Origin: Pseudomonas sp. RIT288
GTDB lineage: Bacteria; Pseudomonadota; Gammaproteobacteria; Pseudomonadales; Pseudomonadaceae
Direction of reading: 5' to 3'
NCBI RefSeq assembly: GCF_000631985.1
Contig: NZ_JFYN01000006.1
Location: 62,001 to 126,000 of the forward strand
Length of the DNA: 64,000 nt
Numbering within the stretch: the stretch's first letter is position 1; every line of letters starts with the position of its first letter. A program made the position numbers and the translations under genes. The notes under the pieces were generated by a model. It had not been told where the DNA came from. It was given only the letters and a program-made list of their open reading frames with translations, and ran no database searches. Of this stretch, positions 45,615 through 55,435 are shown piece after piece.

Positions 45615-46103
45615 ATGACCGAGAACGACTATCTGATCGCCTGGGGCCTCTACGCCTTTGCTGCTGTGGGCTGCCTGTTGGTATGGATGCGCCTGACCCG
45701 CTGGATGTGGCGCTGGCTGCGCGAGCCGCTGCGGGTGCTGATGGCGGTGTTGCTGTTCAGCCCGACCATCATTGACCCGGTGAAAGCCAAGGTTGCACCG
45801 TCCATCGCCATTACCGCGCTGGACCTGGCCTTCAAGGTCGGCAACAACGCCTGGCGGGCGATTTCCGATCTGTTCATGTACGGCATGATTGCGTTCGGCA
45901 TCTACCTGATTTTCGTGCTGATCCGCTTCCCGATCGAACGCGCCTCGCGCGCCCGACGCGAGCAGGCCGAAGCCGCCAAGGCTGCGGCGCGTGCCGATGA
46001 TCGCGACGACGATCAGCCGTTCGGCGGTGCCGGTGATGACCGCTACGGTCGCCCGCCGTTGCCGAACAATCCGCAGCGCATGCGCGTCGAGCCGCGGCTG
46101 TAA
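45615..46103 (+). CDS. membrane protein of unknown function
   Basis: 162 residues with three hydrophobic segments ([46 protein letters not shown]) and a charged alanine-rich C-terminal tail. Conserved in Pseudomonas, function unknown. An ATG three codons upstream (45606) is also possible. It is the first of three plus-strand genes with yafJ. Confidence 0.75.
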   Translation: MTENDYLIAWGLYAFAAVGCLLVWMRLTRWMWRWLREPLRVLMAVLLFSPTIIDPVKAKVAPSIAITALDLAFKVGNNAWRAISDLFMYGMIAFGIYLIFVLIRFPIERASRARREQAEAAKAAARADDRDDDQPFGGAGDDRYGRPPLPNNPQRMRVEPRL

Positions 46104-46119
46104 TCACGAGAGTCAGCAC

Positions 46120-46896
46120 ATGTGTGAACTACTGGGCATGAGTGCCAACGTGCCGACCGATATCGTGTTCAGCTTCACCGGCCTGATGCAGCGCGGCGGG
46201 CGTACCGGCCCGCACCGCGACGGCTGGGGCATCGCCTTCTATGAAGGGCGCGGTCTGCGCCTGTTCCAGGACCCGGCTGCCAGCAGCGAGTCGGAAGTCG
46301 CCAACCTGGTGCAGCGCTATCCGATCAAGAGCGAAGTGGTCATTGGCCACATCCGCCAGGCCAACGTCGGCAAGGTCTGTCTGTCCAACACCCACCCGTT
46401 CGTCCGCGAACTGTGGGGGCGCAACTGGTGTTTCGCGCACAACGGCCAGCTCGCCGATTTCACTCCGATCAAGAGTTTCTACCGCCCGGTGGGCGACACC
46501 GACAGCGAAGCGGCGTTTTGCGATTTGCTTAACCGCGTGCGTGCAGCATTCCCGGAACCGGTCGATATAGAAGTGCTGCTGCCGGATCTGGTCGCGGCCT
46601 GCGCCGAATACCGCAGCAAAGGCGTGTTCAACTGTCTGCTCAGTGACGGCGACTGGCTGTTCTGCTATTGCTCGACCAAACTGGCACAGATTACCCGGCG
46701 CGCACCGTTCGGCCCGGCGCGGCTCAAGGATGTCGATGTGATCGTCGATTTCCAGGCGGAAACCACGCCCAACGACGTGGTCACGGTGATCGCCACCGAG
46801 CCTTTGACCGAAAACGAAACCTGGACCCGTTACCAACCGGGCCAATGGAGCCTGTGGCGACGCGGCGAATGCGTCAGCCAGGGCACGACCGAATAA
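46120..46896 (+). CDS. class II glutamine amidotransferase YafJ
   Basis: 258 residues. The N-terminal nucleophile is Cys2 ([10 protein letters not shown]), and the Ntn-type pocket is seen in [22 protein letters not shown] and [11 protein letters not shown]. Such stand-alone YafJ-like proteins hydrolyse glutamine; the partner synthase is unknown. The open frame extends upstream to 45991, but Cys2 fixes the start at 46120. Confidence 0.9.
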   Translation: MCELLGMSANVPTDIVFSFTGLMQRGGRTGPHRDGWGIAFYEGRGLRLFQDPAASSESEVANLVQRYPIKSEVVIGHIRQANVGKVCLSNTHPFVRELWGRNWCFAHNGQLADFTPIKSFYRPVGDTDSEAAFCDLLNRVRAAFPEPVDIEVLLPDLVAACAEYRSKGVFNCLLSDGDWLFCYCSTKLAQITRRAPFGPARLKDVDVIVDFQAETTPNDVVTVIATEPLTENETWTRYQPGQWSLWRRGECVSQGTTE

Positions 46897-46910
46897 AGGA
46901 TCTCTCCTCG

Positions 46911-47453
46911 ATGTTGCTCAGTTATCTACGGCTGGTGTTGTTTGCGGCGGGCCTGTTGATCGGTGTCCAGGTGCCGGGGTTCATCAACGATTACGCGAAA
47001 CGCGTCGAAGCCCATCTGATCGAAGCGCAGACCGGTCTGCGCGGTTTTCAGGGCACCGCCGAGCAGTTCTTCAAGGGCGATTTGCAGGCGCTGGTCGCGC
47101 ATTACCGCGCCAGTGAAGACCCGGTGTTTCGCAGCGATGCCGACAGCCTGAGCACCTTGCTCAACCGCCAGATAGCGCTGGATAAACAGTTCCAGGCGAT
47201 GCAGGGCCCGTGGTACATCCGTTTCCTGCAAGTGGTGCTGGCCGCCGATCCGGACATTCGCAAGGAAACCTGGAACGGCTACAGCTACCAGATCCTGCTG
47301 ACCCCGGAAGCGATGATCTGGGGCATGAGCGGCGCGTTGCTGCTGTCGTTCGGCATCGAGTGCCTGATTCGTCTGATTGACTGGGTGGTGCTCGGCGGCC
47401 GGCGTTTGCGCCAGAGCCGGCCGATAGAAGATCGCGACGTGCGCGGCCTCTAA
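46911..47453 (+). CDS. DUF2937 membrane protein
   Basis: 180 residues. Hydrophobic helices lie at both ends (YLRLVLFAAGLLIGVQVPGF and MIWGMSGALLLSFGIECLI), with a helical soluble middle. Function unknown. The start is MLLSYLRL at 46911, 14 bases after yafJ; AAGGATC is upstream. Confidence 0.75.
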   Translation: MLLSYLRLVLFAAGLLIGVQVPGFINDYAKRVEAHLIEAQTGLRGFQGTAEQFFKGDLQALVAHYRASEDPVFRSDADSLSTLLNRQIALDKQFQAMQGPWYIRFLQVVLAADPDIRKETWNGYSYQILLTPEAMIWGMSGALLLSFGIECLIRLIDWVVLGGRRLRQSRPIEDRDVRGL

Positions 47454-47464
47454 AAGATCAAGAG

Positions 47465-47545
47465 CCAAAGATCGCAGCCTGCGGCAGCTCCTACAGGGAA
47501 ACGCATATTCCCGTGTAGGAGCTGCCGCAGGCTGCGATCTTTGGC
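47465..47545. repeat. REPIN (GGAGCTGCCGCAGGCTGCGATC family)
   Basis: CAAAGATCGCAGCCTGCGGC and GCCGCAGGCTGCGATCTTTG flank a 30-base spacer, between the convergent DUF2937 and LysR genes. Confidence 0.9.
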
Positions 47546-47547
47546 TT

Positions 47548-48462
47548 TCAGGAACTCAAGACAATGTAGTTTTCACCGACCTTGCGCGCATACCCTTCCA
47601 GCACCTGCTGACACAACGTCACCATCTCCTCGACCCACTCCACGCCAACCCGCCACGACACCACCACCTGCAGATTCGGCGGGCGTTGGTCGATGTCGAG
47701 CAAGGTCAGTTCACCCCGCGCCAGTTCCTCGGCCACCAGCACCGGCGGCAGTACGCCAATACCAAAACCATCACGCAACAGCCGGGTAATCGCCGACACC
47801 GAATTCACGCAGTTCAGGTGCGGCGCCAGTACACCGTTGGCCTGCATCAATGCCAGCAGATCCTGATGCGGTCGGGAGTTTTTCGAGTAGGTGATGATCC
47901 GTTCCTGCGCCAGTTCGCCGAGGTCGGCGTAGTCGCGGTTGTAGATCGAACTGCTGGCGACGATCCAGCCCAGCGGATGGCTGGCCAGCTCCAGGCTGCG
48001 CACGCTTTCGTGGCGCACCAGATCGGTTTGCAGAACAATGTCGAGAAAGCCTTTTTGCAGCTGATCGCAGAGGTTCAGAGAGGTATCCGCCACCAGCTCG
48101 ATTTCCACCCGTGGATACACATCGGTCATCTGCGCCACCAACGGGCTGAGCCAGGTGTGGATCACTGTGTCCATCACGCCGATGCGCACCCGGCCGACCT
48201 TGCTCGAACGGGTCTCGATCGATTGCTTCAGCGCCGACATCGTATCGAGCATCTGCTCGGCGTAATCCAGCACTTTCAGGCCTTCGGGCGTCAGGCTGAC
48301 GCCGCGTGAATCGCGCAGAAACAGCTTCACCCCCAGCTCGCCTTCGAGCACCGCGATGCGGCTGGAAATCGATGCCTGGGTGGTGAACAGCTTGTCGGCG
48401 GTCAGGCGAAAACTCTTCAGCCGGGCGACCCAGACAAAGGTCTCGAGAAACTTCAGGTTCAT
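47548..48462 (-). CDS. LysR-family transcriptional regulator
   Basis: 304 residues. The N-terminal winged HTH is FRLTADKLFTTQASISSRIAVLEGELG, shown here in part (DKLFTTQASISSRI), and is followed by the periplasmic-binding-like effector domain. It is divergent from an MFS stub and pxpABC, so it probably controls 5-oxoproline use; the inducer is unknown. Confidence 0.9.
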   Translation of the reverse strand: MNLKFLETFVWVARLKSFRLTADKLFTTQASISSRIAVLEGELGVKLFLRDSRGVSLTPEGLKVLDYAEQMLDTMSALKQSIETRSSKVGRVRIGVMDTVIHTWLSPLVAQMTDVYPRVEIELVADTSLNLCDQLQKGFLDIVLQTDLVRHESVRSLELASHPLGWIVASSSIYNRDYADLGELAQERIITYSKNSRPHQDLLALMQANGVLAPHLNCVNSVSAITRLLRDGFGIGVLPPVLVAEELARGELTLLDIDQRPPNLQVVVSWRVGVEWVEEMVTLCQQVLEGYARKVGENYIVLSS

Positions 48463-48620
48463 GGCAACGGCTCGGGTGACAAGTTTTTCTTATGCCTAAG
48501 GCGGGTTTTTATTCGTTGGACGCAGCAGGGCCGGGCGGTGAAAAATCGGCGCATCCGGTTCCCACGATAGGCGTCGTCGGAACTTCGAACAAGACCAATA
48601 AAAGCCTGCGGAGACTTGCC

Positions 48621-48766
48621 ATGCGTGCGCCCGACACCCTCGACCTCTCCAAGAGCACGGCCCGCCCCGGAACGTTCGACTGGTATCGCGACATCAATCA
48701 GCCAGAGCGTCGTATCTTCTGGAGCTGCAAGATCACGGCATGGACACGCAGATGCATGCGCAGTAA
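48621..48766 (+). pseudogene. N-terminal stub of an MFS transporter
   Basis: MRAPDTLDLSKSTARPGTFD and then DWYRDINQPERRIFWSCKI is the usual soluble lead-in of a Pseudomonas MFS transporter. Homologues continue GYALDGMDTQM. Here about 13 bases are lost after CKI, so MDTQM appears in another frame and stops follow within nine codons. The rest of the gene is gone. It sits where a transporter for the pxp substrate would be expected. Confidence 0.65.
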
Positions 48767-48829
48767 CTGATAATCTGCCGGGCAAGCGTCCTACAGGTAA
48801 AAAGACCAGAAGCTACAGGAGTGTTCATC

Positions 48830-49582
48830 GTGAGCCGCCTGCTATTGAATTGCGACATCGGCGAGAGTTTCGGCAGCTGGACCATGGGTCTGGACGCCGA
48901 GGTCATGCCCTTCATCGACTGCGCCAACGTGGCCTGCGGCTTCCATGCCGGTGACCCGAGCATCATGCGCAAGACCGTCAGTCTGGCCCTGAGTCACGGC
49001 GTGCAGATCGGCGCGCACCCGGCCTATCAGGATCTGGTTGGCTTCGGCCGGCGTTCCATGGCCTATTCCGCCCAGGAACTGCAAGACATCCTGCATTACC
49101 AGATCGGCGCGCTCGACGGCATTTGCCGCGCGCAGGGCGGGCGGGTCGGTTATGTCAAACCTCACGGCGCGATGTACAACGACATGATGGCCAACCCGGC
49201 GCAATTGCGTGCGGTGATTCAGGCCATTGCCGCCTACGATCGCAGCTTGCCGCTGATGCTGATGGCCACCCGCGACAACGCGGCGGCGCAGCAGCTCGGT
49301 GACGAATACGGCGTGACCCTGTGGTTCGAAGCCTTCGCTGACCGCGCCTACGACAGTGCAGGTCGACTGGTCTCGCGGCAACTGCCGGGCGCGGTGCATC
49401 ACGAGCCAGAAAAAATCATCGAACAGGCCCTGACCATCGCCCGTGGCGATGACCTCGTCGCCAGCGACGGCAGCGCGCTGTACCTGCAGGCCAACACCTT
49501 GTGCGTGCATGGCGACAACGCCAGTTCGGTGGCCGCCGTGCAGCGGATTCGCGAGGCCCTGAATCAGCAGAGCGCGCCATGA
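48830..49582 (+). CDS. pxpA: 5-oxoprolinase subunit PxpA
   Basis: 250 residues, LamB/YcsF family. [11 protein letters not shown] is at the start, and [14 protein letters not shown] and [15 protein letters not shown] hold metal and substrate residues. With PxpB and PxpC it hydrolyses 5-oxoproline to glutamate using ATP. GTG at 48830 with AGGAG eight bases upstream; another GTG at 48821 is less well spaced. It overlaps pxpB by four bases. Confidence 0.93.
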   Translation: MSRLLLNCDIGESFGSWTMGLDAEVMPFIDCANVACGFHAGDPSIMRKTVSLALSHGVQIGAHPAYQDLVGFGRRSMAYSAQELQDILHYQIGALDGICRAQGGRVGYVKPHGAMYNDMMANPAQLRAVIQAIAAYDRSLPLMLMATRDNAAAQQLGDEYGVTLWFEAFADRAYDSAGRLVSRQLPGAVHHEPEKIIEQALTIARGDDLVASDGSALYLQANTLCVHGDNASSVAAVQRIREALNQQSAP

Positions 49583-50283
49583 ACCCACGGATTGAAGTGG
49601 TGGCCCTGGACTGCCTGATGCTGCGCCTGTTCGATGAAATTGCCGAAACCAACATGCCGTGGATGCTCGCCGCCAGTGAGCGTCTGCGAGCGGTGTTTGG
49701 CGCGCAGTTGATCGATCTGGTGCCGTCCTACACTACGTTGATGGTGCATTACGACCTGACTTTATTGAATCCGGGGCAGGCCCGTGAGTTGATCGCTGAA
49801 GCCTTGATCGACCTTTCGCCGAATGCGCGAACCAGCGGCCAGTGCCATGTCTTGCCGGTCTGGTATGACCTGAGTGTCGGTCCCGAATTGAGCCTGCTGG
49901 CGCAGCGCAGCGGGTTGGCGGTGGAGGAGGTGATCCGCCGTCACAGCGCTCGTGAATATCAGGTGTTCGCCCTCGGCTTCGCCCCGGGATTCGCCTTCAT
50001 GGGGCTGGTGGAAGAAATCCTCGCGGCGCCACGCCTGGGCACCCCGCGCAAGAGAGTCGCGGCCGGCAGCGTCGGTATTGCCGAGCGGCAGACCGCTGCT
50101 TATCCGGTGGTATCACCCGGTGGCTGGAATCTGATCGGTCGCACCTCGGCGAAACTGTTCGACCGCCATCGCGATGGCTACAGCCTGATGCAACCCGGCG
50201 ACACGGTGCGTTTCGAAGCGGTGAGCCACGCCGAGTTCATCAACCTGGGCGGTGATGACACGCCGCTGGAGGTGCTGGCATGA
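49579..50283 (+). CDS. pxpB: 5-oxoprolinase subunit PxpB (KipI family)
   Basis: 234 residues, cyclophilin-like carboxyltransferase subunit 1 domain. The hallmark is the FAPGFAFMG segment, with [20 protein letters not shown] after it. It phosphorylates 5-oxoproline with PxpC. The ATG overlaps the pxpA stop (ATGA); the open frame to 49501 is a shadow of pxpA. Confidence 0.93.
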   Translation: MNPRIEVVALDCLMLRLFDEIAETNMPWMLAASERLRAVFGAQLIDLVPSYTTLMVHYDLTLLNPGQARELIAEALIDLSPNARTSGQCHVLPVWYDLSVGPELSLLAQRSGLAVEEVIRRHSAREYQVFALGFAPGFAFMGLVEEILAAPRLGTPRKRVAAGSVGIAERQTAAYPVVSPGGWNLIGRTSAKLFDRHRDGYSLMQPGDTVRFEAVSHAEFINLGGDDTPLEVLA

Positions 50284-51197
50284 GCCAACTGACAATTGAA
50301 GCCAGCACGCCGCTGTGCCAGTTGCAGGACGCCGGGCGCTTTGGCGTGCGCCATTTGGGCGTGACCCAGGGCGGTGCAGCGGATTGGAGTTCGATGAGTT
50401 GGGGCAATTGGTTGCTCGGCAATGCGCTGGATCTGCCGGTGATCGAAATCACCCTCGGCGGGTTTGCCGTGGTGGCGCAGGAAGATTGCTTGCTGGCGCT
50501 GGCCGGGGCGGATCTTGGCGCGCAGATTGACGGGCAGGCGCTGGCGCCGTGGCGCAGTTTCAAACTGGGCAAAGGCCAGACATTGAAGTTCACCCAGCCG
50601 CTGCTCGGTGCCCGGGCTTATCTGGCGGCGCCCGGTGGTTTCGACGCGCCGCAGGTGCTGGGCAGCAGCGCCACGGTGGTGCGCGAAGAACTGGGTGGTC
50701 TTGATGGCATGGGGTTGCCGTTGGCCAAGGGCGCGACGTTGAGTTATCGCGGTGCGGCTCTGCAGGTGCGTGAAGTGCCGCTGGCGCATCGACCTGATTT
50801 GCGCCTCAATGCGCCGCTGGATCTGGTGCTCGGCGCACAGATCGGTCAGTTCAGCGGGCAGAGTCTGTTCGATGTGTTCAACAGTCCGTGGACGCTGGAC
50901 AGTCGCGCTGACCGCATGGGTATTCGATTGCTGGGCAAGGCTTTGCAGTATCAGGGCCGCCCGATGATTTCCGAGGGCATTCCGCTGGGCGCGGTGCAGG
51001 TGCCGCCGGACGGACAGCCGATTGTCTTGCTCAATGATCGGCAGACGATTGGTGGCTATCCACGTTTGGGAGCGTTGACACCTTTGGCGCTGGCGCGGTT
51101 GGCGCAGTGTCTGCCGGGGGCGCAGGTGCGGTTGCGGCCGGTGGTGCAGGAAGTGGCGCACCGCGAGCATGTCGAGTATTTGCGGCGTTTTGGTTGA
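50280..51197 (+). CDS. pxpC: 5-oxoprolinase subunit PxpC (KipA family)
   Basis: 305 residues, carboxyltransferase subunit 2 family. Marks are LQDAGRFGVRHLGVTQGGA, GARAYLAAPGGF, and RADRMGIRL followed by SEGIPLGAVQVPPDGQPIVL in part. It partners PxpB. Its start overlaps pxpB by four bases; the operon ends at a REPIN. Confidence 0.93.
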   Translation: MSQLTIEASTPLCQLQDAGRFGVRHLGVTQGGAADWSSMSWGNWLLGNALDLPVIEITLGGFAVVAQEDCLLALAGADLGAQIDGQALAPWRSFKLGKGQTLKFTQPLLGARAYLAAPGGFDAPQVLGSSATVVREELGGLDGMGLPLAKGATLSYRGAALQVREVPLAHRPDLRLNAPLDLVLGAQIGQFSGQSLFDVFNSPWTLDSRADRMGIRLLGKALQYQGRPMISEGIPLGAVQVPPDGQPIVLLNDRQTIGGYPRLGALTPLALARLAQCLPGAQVRLRPVVQEVAHREHVEYLRRFG

Positions 51198-51198
51198 A

Positions 51199-51280
51199 GA
51201 TCAAAAGATCGCAGCCTGCGGCAGCTCCTACATGGAAACGCGAATTTTTCTGTAGGATCTGCCGCAGGCTGCGATCTTTG
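51199..51280. repeat. REPIN (GGAGCTGCCGCAGGCTGCGATC family)
   Basis: GATCGCAGCCTGCGGCAGCT mirrors ATCTGCCGCAGGCTGCGATC (one change) around about 35 bases. It lies between the convergent pxpC and VWA genes. Confidence 0.9.
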
Positions 51281-51284
51281 GCTC

Positions 51285-52463
51285 TTATTTGGACAGAAAC
51301 CGCATCCCTTCTTCCAACCCGCGCAGGGTCAACGGATACATCTGATCCTCAATCAAATCGCGCACGATATTGGTCGACGAGGTATAGCCCCACGTGTCCT
51401 TCGGATATGGATTGATCCAGATGAGCTTCTTGTACTTCTCCATGAAGCGCTGCATCCACAGGTAGCCCGGCTCTTCGTTCCAGTGCTCGACGCTGCCGCC
51501 GGCCTGGGTGATTTCGTAGGGCGCCATGGCGGCGTCACCGATGAAGATCACTTTGTAGTCGGCGCCATACTTGTGCAGCAAATCCTGCGTCGAGAAACGC
51601 TCGGACGTGCGGCGCATGTTGTTCTTCCACACCGACTCATAAATGAAGTTATGGAAGTAGAAGTACTCCAGATGCTTGAACTCGGTCTTGCAGGCCGAGA
51701 ACAGTTCCTCGCAGATCTTCACGTGCGCATCCATCGAGCCGCCGATGTCGAACAGCAGCAATAGCTTCACCGTGTTGCGCCGTTCCGGACGCATCTGGAT
51801 ATTCAGCAGGCCGGCGTCCTTGGCGGTGTGGTCGATGGTGCCGTCGATGTCCAGCTCTTCCGCCGCACCCTGACGGGCGAATTTGCGCAGGCGACGCAGG
51901 GCGACCTTGATGTTGCGCGTGCCCAGTTCCACCGAGTCGTCGAGGTTCTTGTACTCGCGCTGATCCCAGACTTTGACCGCTTTGCCCTGACGCTTGCCGG
52001 CGTCGCCGACGCGGATGCCTTCCGGGTTGAAGCCGCCGGAGCCGAACGGACTGGTGCCGCCGGTGCCGATCCATTTGTTGCCGCCGGCGTGGCGCTCCTT
52101 TTGTTCTTCCAGGCGCTTCTTGAACTCTTCGATCAGCTTGTCCAGACCGCCGAGGGACTGGATCTGCGCGCGCTCCTCATCGGTCAGCGAACGCTCGAAT
52201 TCCTTGCGCAACCAGTCTTCGGGAATCAGCGCCTGCAAGTGATCGTCGAGCTTTTCCAGGCCATTGAAGTAGGCGCCGAACGCACGGTCGAACTTGTCGA
52301 AATGCCGTTCGTCCTTGACCAGAATCGCCCGCGACAAGTAGTAGAACTCGTCCATGTCGGCGAAGGTCACGCGCTGCTTCAGCGCGTTGATCAGGTCGAG
52401 CAGCTCGCGCACCGACACCGGCACTTTGGCTGCACGCATTTCATTGAACAGGTTGAGCAGCAT
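51285..52463 (-). CDS. VWA-domain protein (CoxE-like), MoxR partner
   Basis: 392 residues. The C-terminal von Willebrand A domain has the metal site FDIGGSMD (about 244-251), and the N terminus is the CoxE-like helical region. MoxR ATPase and VWA pairs act as chaperone-like assembly or stress systems; the client is unknown. It is 10 bases after the MoxR gene, as an operon. Confidence 0.88.
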   Translation of the reverse strand: MLLNLFNEMRAAKVPVSVRELLDLINALKQRVTFADMDEFYYLSRAILVKDERHFDKFDRAFGAYFNGLEKLDDHLQALIPEDWLRKEFERSLTDEERAQIQSLGGLDKLIEEFKKRLEEQKERHAGGNKWIGTGGTSPFGSGGFNPEGIRVGDAGKRQGKAVKVWDQREYKNLDDSVELGTRNIKVALRRLRKFARQGAAEELDIDGTIDHTAKDAGLLNIQMRPERRNTVKLLLLFDIGGSMDAHVKICEELFSACKTEFKHLEYFYFHNFIYESVWKNNMRRTSERFSTQDLLHKYGADYKVIFIGDAAMAPYEITQAGGSVEHWNEEPGYLWMQRFMEKYKKLIWINPYPKDTWGYTSSTNIVRDLIEDQMYPLTLRGLEEGMRFLSK

Positions 52464-52473
52464 GACGATGCCC

Positions 52474-53319
52474 TTATCGAGAGCCGCGACGGCTCATGAA
52501 TGCCAGGCGCTCAAGCAACTGCACGTCCTGCTCGTTCTTCACCAGCGCACCGGCCAGCGGCGGAATGGCCTTGGTCGGATCGCGTTCGCGCAGCACCGCT
52601 TCGCCGATGTTGTCGGCCATCAGCAGCTTCAGCCAGTCGACCAGCTCCGAGGTCGACGGCTTCTTCTTCAGGCCCGGCACCTTGCGCACGTCGAAGAACA
52701 CGTCCAGCGCTTCGCTGACCAGATCCTTCTTGATGTCCGGGTAGTGCACGTCGACGATTTTCTGCAGGGTGCTGCGATCCGGGAAGGCGATGTAGTGAAA
52801 GAAGCAGCGGCGCAGGAAGGCGTCCGGCAGCTCTTTCTCGTTGTTTGAGGTAATGATGATGATCGGACGCTTCTTGGCCTTGATGGTCTCGTCGATCTCA
52901 TAAACGTAGAACTCCATCTTGTCGAGTTCTTGCAGCAGGTCGTTGGGAAACTCGATGTCGGCCTTGTCGATTTCGTCGATCAGCAGAATCACCCGCTCTT
53001 CGGACTCGAAAGCCTCCCAGAGCTTGCCCTTCTTCAGGTAGTTGCGCACGTCGTGGACTTTTTCGTTGCCCAGTTGCGAGTCGCGCAGACGGCTGACCGC
53101 GTCGTACTCGTACAGGCCCTGATGGGCCTTGGTGGTGGACTTGATGTGCCAGGTGATCAGCTTGGCGCCGAACGATTCGGCCAGTTGCTCGGCGAGCATG
53201 GTCTTGCCGGTGCCCGGTTCGCCCTTGACCAGCAGCGGCCGCTCCAGGGTGATGGCGGCGTTGACCGCCAGCTTCAGGTCATCGGTGGCGACGTAGGCCT
53301 GGGTGCCTTCGAACTTCAT
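52474..53319 (-). CDS. MoxR-family AAA+ ATPase
   Basis: 281 residues. Walker A is GEPGTGKT (33-40), Walker B is ILLIDEIDKAD, sensor I is IIITSNNEKELPDA, with the arginine-bearing AFLRRCFF. It would remodel or activate a client with the adjacent VWA protein. First gene of the two-gene operon. Confidence 0.92.
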   Translation of the reverse strand: MKFEGTQAYVATDDLKLAVNAAITLERPLLVKGEPGTGKTMLAEQLAESFGAKLITWHIKSTTKAHQGLYEYDAVSRLRDSQLGNEKVHDVRNYLKKGKLWEAFESEERVILLIDEIDKADIEFPNDLLQELDKMEFYVYEIDETIKAKKRPIIIITSNNEKELPDAFLRRCFFHYIAFPDRSTLQKIVDVHYPDIKKDLVSEALDVFFDVRKVPGLKKKPSTSELVDWLKLLMADNIGEAVLRERDPTKAIPPLAGALVKNEQDVQLLERLAFMSRRGSR

Positions 53320-53521
53320 CTGCTAATCCTCGAACGGTAACGCCGACCTGCACAGGCAGGGCGGGGGCGAAAAAATCGGATGCCCCGACTATAACGCGCA
53401 GCCCGGTCGACTGTGAACGCAGACGGCTTATTCAGTCTCTGAATGGGGCGTCACATGTTGACTCGGTTTCGGCCCAGGGCCAGCATTCAGGTATCGCCGA
53501 TTTGGCGATAGCCTGTCAGGC

Positions 53522-53752
53522 ATGACGACTAAATACCGATTTCGCGACAAATACCGCATTCAGTTGCGTGAGAAGGATCCCCCGCCACCTCATGTCCACT
53601 TGATCGGTGGCGGAGTGGAAGTGATGCTGAGCCTTGAAGCCGTCGACGTCATGACAGGCAAGGCACCGTCGCTGATTATCAAGGAAGCGCTGGTCTGGGT
53701 TGCGGCGCATCAAGCGCAGCCGCTGGAGGAGTGGCAACGATGTTACCCATGA
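53522..53752 (+). CDS. DUF4160 protein, toxin-like
   Basis: 76 residues. The DUF4160 signature is PPHVHLIGGG, followed by KAPSLIIKEALVWVAAHQ. DUF4160 genes commonly pair with DUF2442/HTH genes in what look like toxin-antitoxin modules. Here the partner overlaps by ATGA but is broken (next entry). The reading frame is intact; whether it is toxic is not known. Confidence 0.7.
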   Translation: MTTKYRFRDKYRIQLREKDPPPPHVHLIGGGVEVMLSLEAVDVMTGKAPSLIIKEALVWVAAHQAQPLEEWQRCYP

Positions 53753-54235
53753 AAAGGCCTCGTCTGACGGCTGTGCAGGCACTGTCAGGTTTTCGATTGA
53801 AACTGACCTATTGATGGTCAGGATCTGACCCTTGACCTGAGCCGAGATATTCACGCTTATCCAGGTCTGTAACCATTGCTTGATCCCGAAGTATTGGCGG
53901 CTGCGACCCTCGACCACTATGGCTGGACGGTCGAATGGCTTGAACCCGATATACAGATTGGCGCAGATACGCTTTATATGGATGCGCTGGCTCAAAACAC
54001 TGCCGATGAAAACACTCGGATTTTCATCGATTGGCGCGCACGTACCGGACTCTCTCTTAATCAGGCAGCCGAGGCGCTGGGTTTCAGTGCCCGCAGCATC
54101 AGCCGATACATTAACGGGAGGGAGGCGGTGCCTAAGTCACTGGTGTTGGCTTGTCTTGGCTGGGACTCATTGCAGCAAAAGTCCACGCTGGCGGTTGAAG
54201 AGTCTGGCCGATATGTCGTTAATCGTAAGTCTTAG
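53749..54235 (+). pseudogene. DUF2442-HTH antitoxin-like gene, broken
   Basis: The frame starts MKRPRLTAVQALSGFRLKLTY and stops. One extra T near 53810 shifts the next segment (DGQDLTLDLSRDIHAYPGL), which then meets a TAA at 53870. After that the frame is open to 54235 with PEVLAAATLDHYGW and a C-terminal HTH (LSLNQAAEALGFSARSISRY). Two separate lesions argue for a real pseudogene. A TTG at 53876 could still yield the HTH part alone (119 residues). Confidence 0.7.
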
Positions 54236-55308
54236 CCCGCCTCCGGCTTAGGCCGCTCATACCGCGCATTGAAGGCCTGAATGAAGCCATTGCGCAGAAT
54301 CTGCAAAAACGCTTCGAACGCGCTGATATTTTGCTGATGCACGTTGCCGCTGAGTTCGACCTTGGTGGCGAACTGGTTTTTGGCCTGGTTCTTCAGCACG
54401 GTTTCCGTGCCGCCGACGATGGCCTCCCAGACAGAACGGAAGATGCTCTTGTCCTTGTTTTCCACGTCCTGCTGCCAGTTGAACACTTCGACATCGCGCA
54501 ACAGCGGTTTGATGTAGCCGCTGACCTGGGCTTTTTTCGCCTGGGATTCGATGACCACGTCGCCGTGGCCGGCATTGAAGTCGAACTTGCCATAGGCCGA
54601 GGCAAAGTCGTTCATGCTTTTGAGTTCGATGTCGCGGGCGCGCAGGCGGAACTGGAAGTCCTCGAAATTGCTCAGCGGATCGAATGTGGCCGTGGTTTCC
54701 AGTGGGGCATGCCCCAGCAGCAGCGCCTTGCCTTCGAAGCGGGCGTCGCGCTTGCCCTGTTTGTCGACCACGTTGGTCAGGTTGTAGATGCTCGCTTCGA
54801 CGTTGGAGGCATTCATGTTGACCGGTGGCTTGGAGTTGAAATTGCGAAAAGTGATTTTGCCCTCGTGAATCTGAACCTCGTCGAGAGTGATCGGCAGCAA
54901 TTTGCCCAATTGTTCGCGCCAGTCGGTGCCTTGACCGGTTTGAGAGTTCTGCTTGTTGGCCCCACCATCAACGAAGTTGATTTCGGGATTGAAGAACTGC
55001 ACCTGTGCCACCACCGCATGGTCGTACCACAGCGAATGCCAGCTGACCGCCAGATCAATCACGGGCGCGTTGACGAACGGTACCGGTACCTTGCCGTCGA
55101 CCTTGACGATTTTCAGGCCATTGATCCGGTAGGCGCCACGCCACAGGGCCAGATCGACGTCGGTGACCTGGCCGCGGTAATCACCCATGTCTGCGAGTTT
55201 GCCGTTCAGGTAATCGCGCACCACGTAGGGCAGGGCGATGTGCAGGGCGATCAGCAGCACAACGACTACGGCAAAGATCCCTATTGGCCAGCTGTAACGA
55301 CGCTTCAT
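54232..55308 (-). CDS. DUF748 domain protein
   Basis: 358 residues. One N-terminal membrane helix ([19 protein letters not shown]) anchors a large periplasmic beta-rich part of the AsmA/DUF748 type ([20 protein letters not shown] and [15 protein letters not shown]). Probably envelope-related lipid transport or maintenance; unproven. The start MKRRYSWP at 55308 is chosen; the frame extends to 55548 with no site. Confidence 0.82.
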   Translation of the reverse strand: MKRRYSWPIGIFAVVVVLLIALHIALPYVVRDYLNGKLADMGDYRGQVTDVDLALWRGAYRINGLKIVKVDGKVPVPFVNAPVIDLAVSWHSLWYDHAVVAQVQFFNPEINFVDGGANKQNSQTGQGTDWREQLGKLLPITLDEVQIHEGKITFRNFNSKPPVNMNASNVEASIYNLTNVVDKQGKRDARFEGKALLLGHAPLETTATFDPLSNFEDFQFRLRARDIELKSMNDFASAYGKFDFNAGHGDVVIESQAKKAQVSGYIKPLLRDVEVFNWQQDVENKDKSIFRSVWEAIVGGTETVLKNQAKNQFATKVELSGNVHQQNISAFEAFLQILRNGFIQAFNARYERPKPEAG

Positions 55309-55435
55309 GGCAACAATTCCCGAACGATGTAAGCGATTGACTGTGACGCGGCGCAGACGTTCGACCCGACTGGACTGCGCCAGGCAACAGGCATACCTTG
55401 AAACGCTGAATTCAACGCTGCATAAGGACCCAGCC

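Noticed and set aside
53876..54235. Intact short HTH antitoxin starting at TTG 53876
   Set aside because: The coding sense continues upstream of the TTG in the same and shifted frames, so this is the tail of a longer broken gene; expression of the remnant cannot be excluded.
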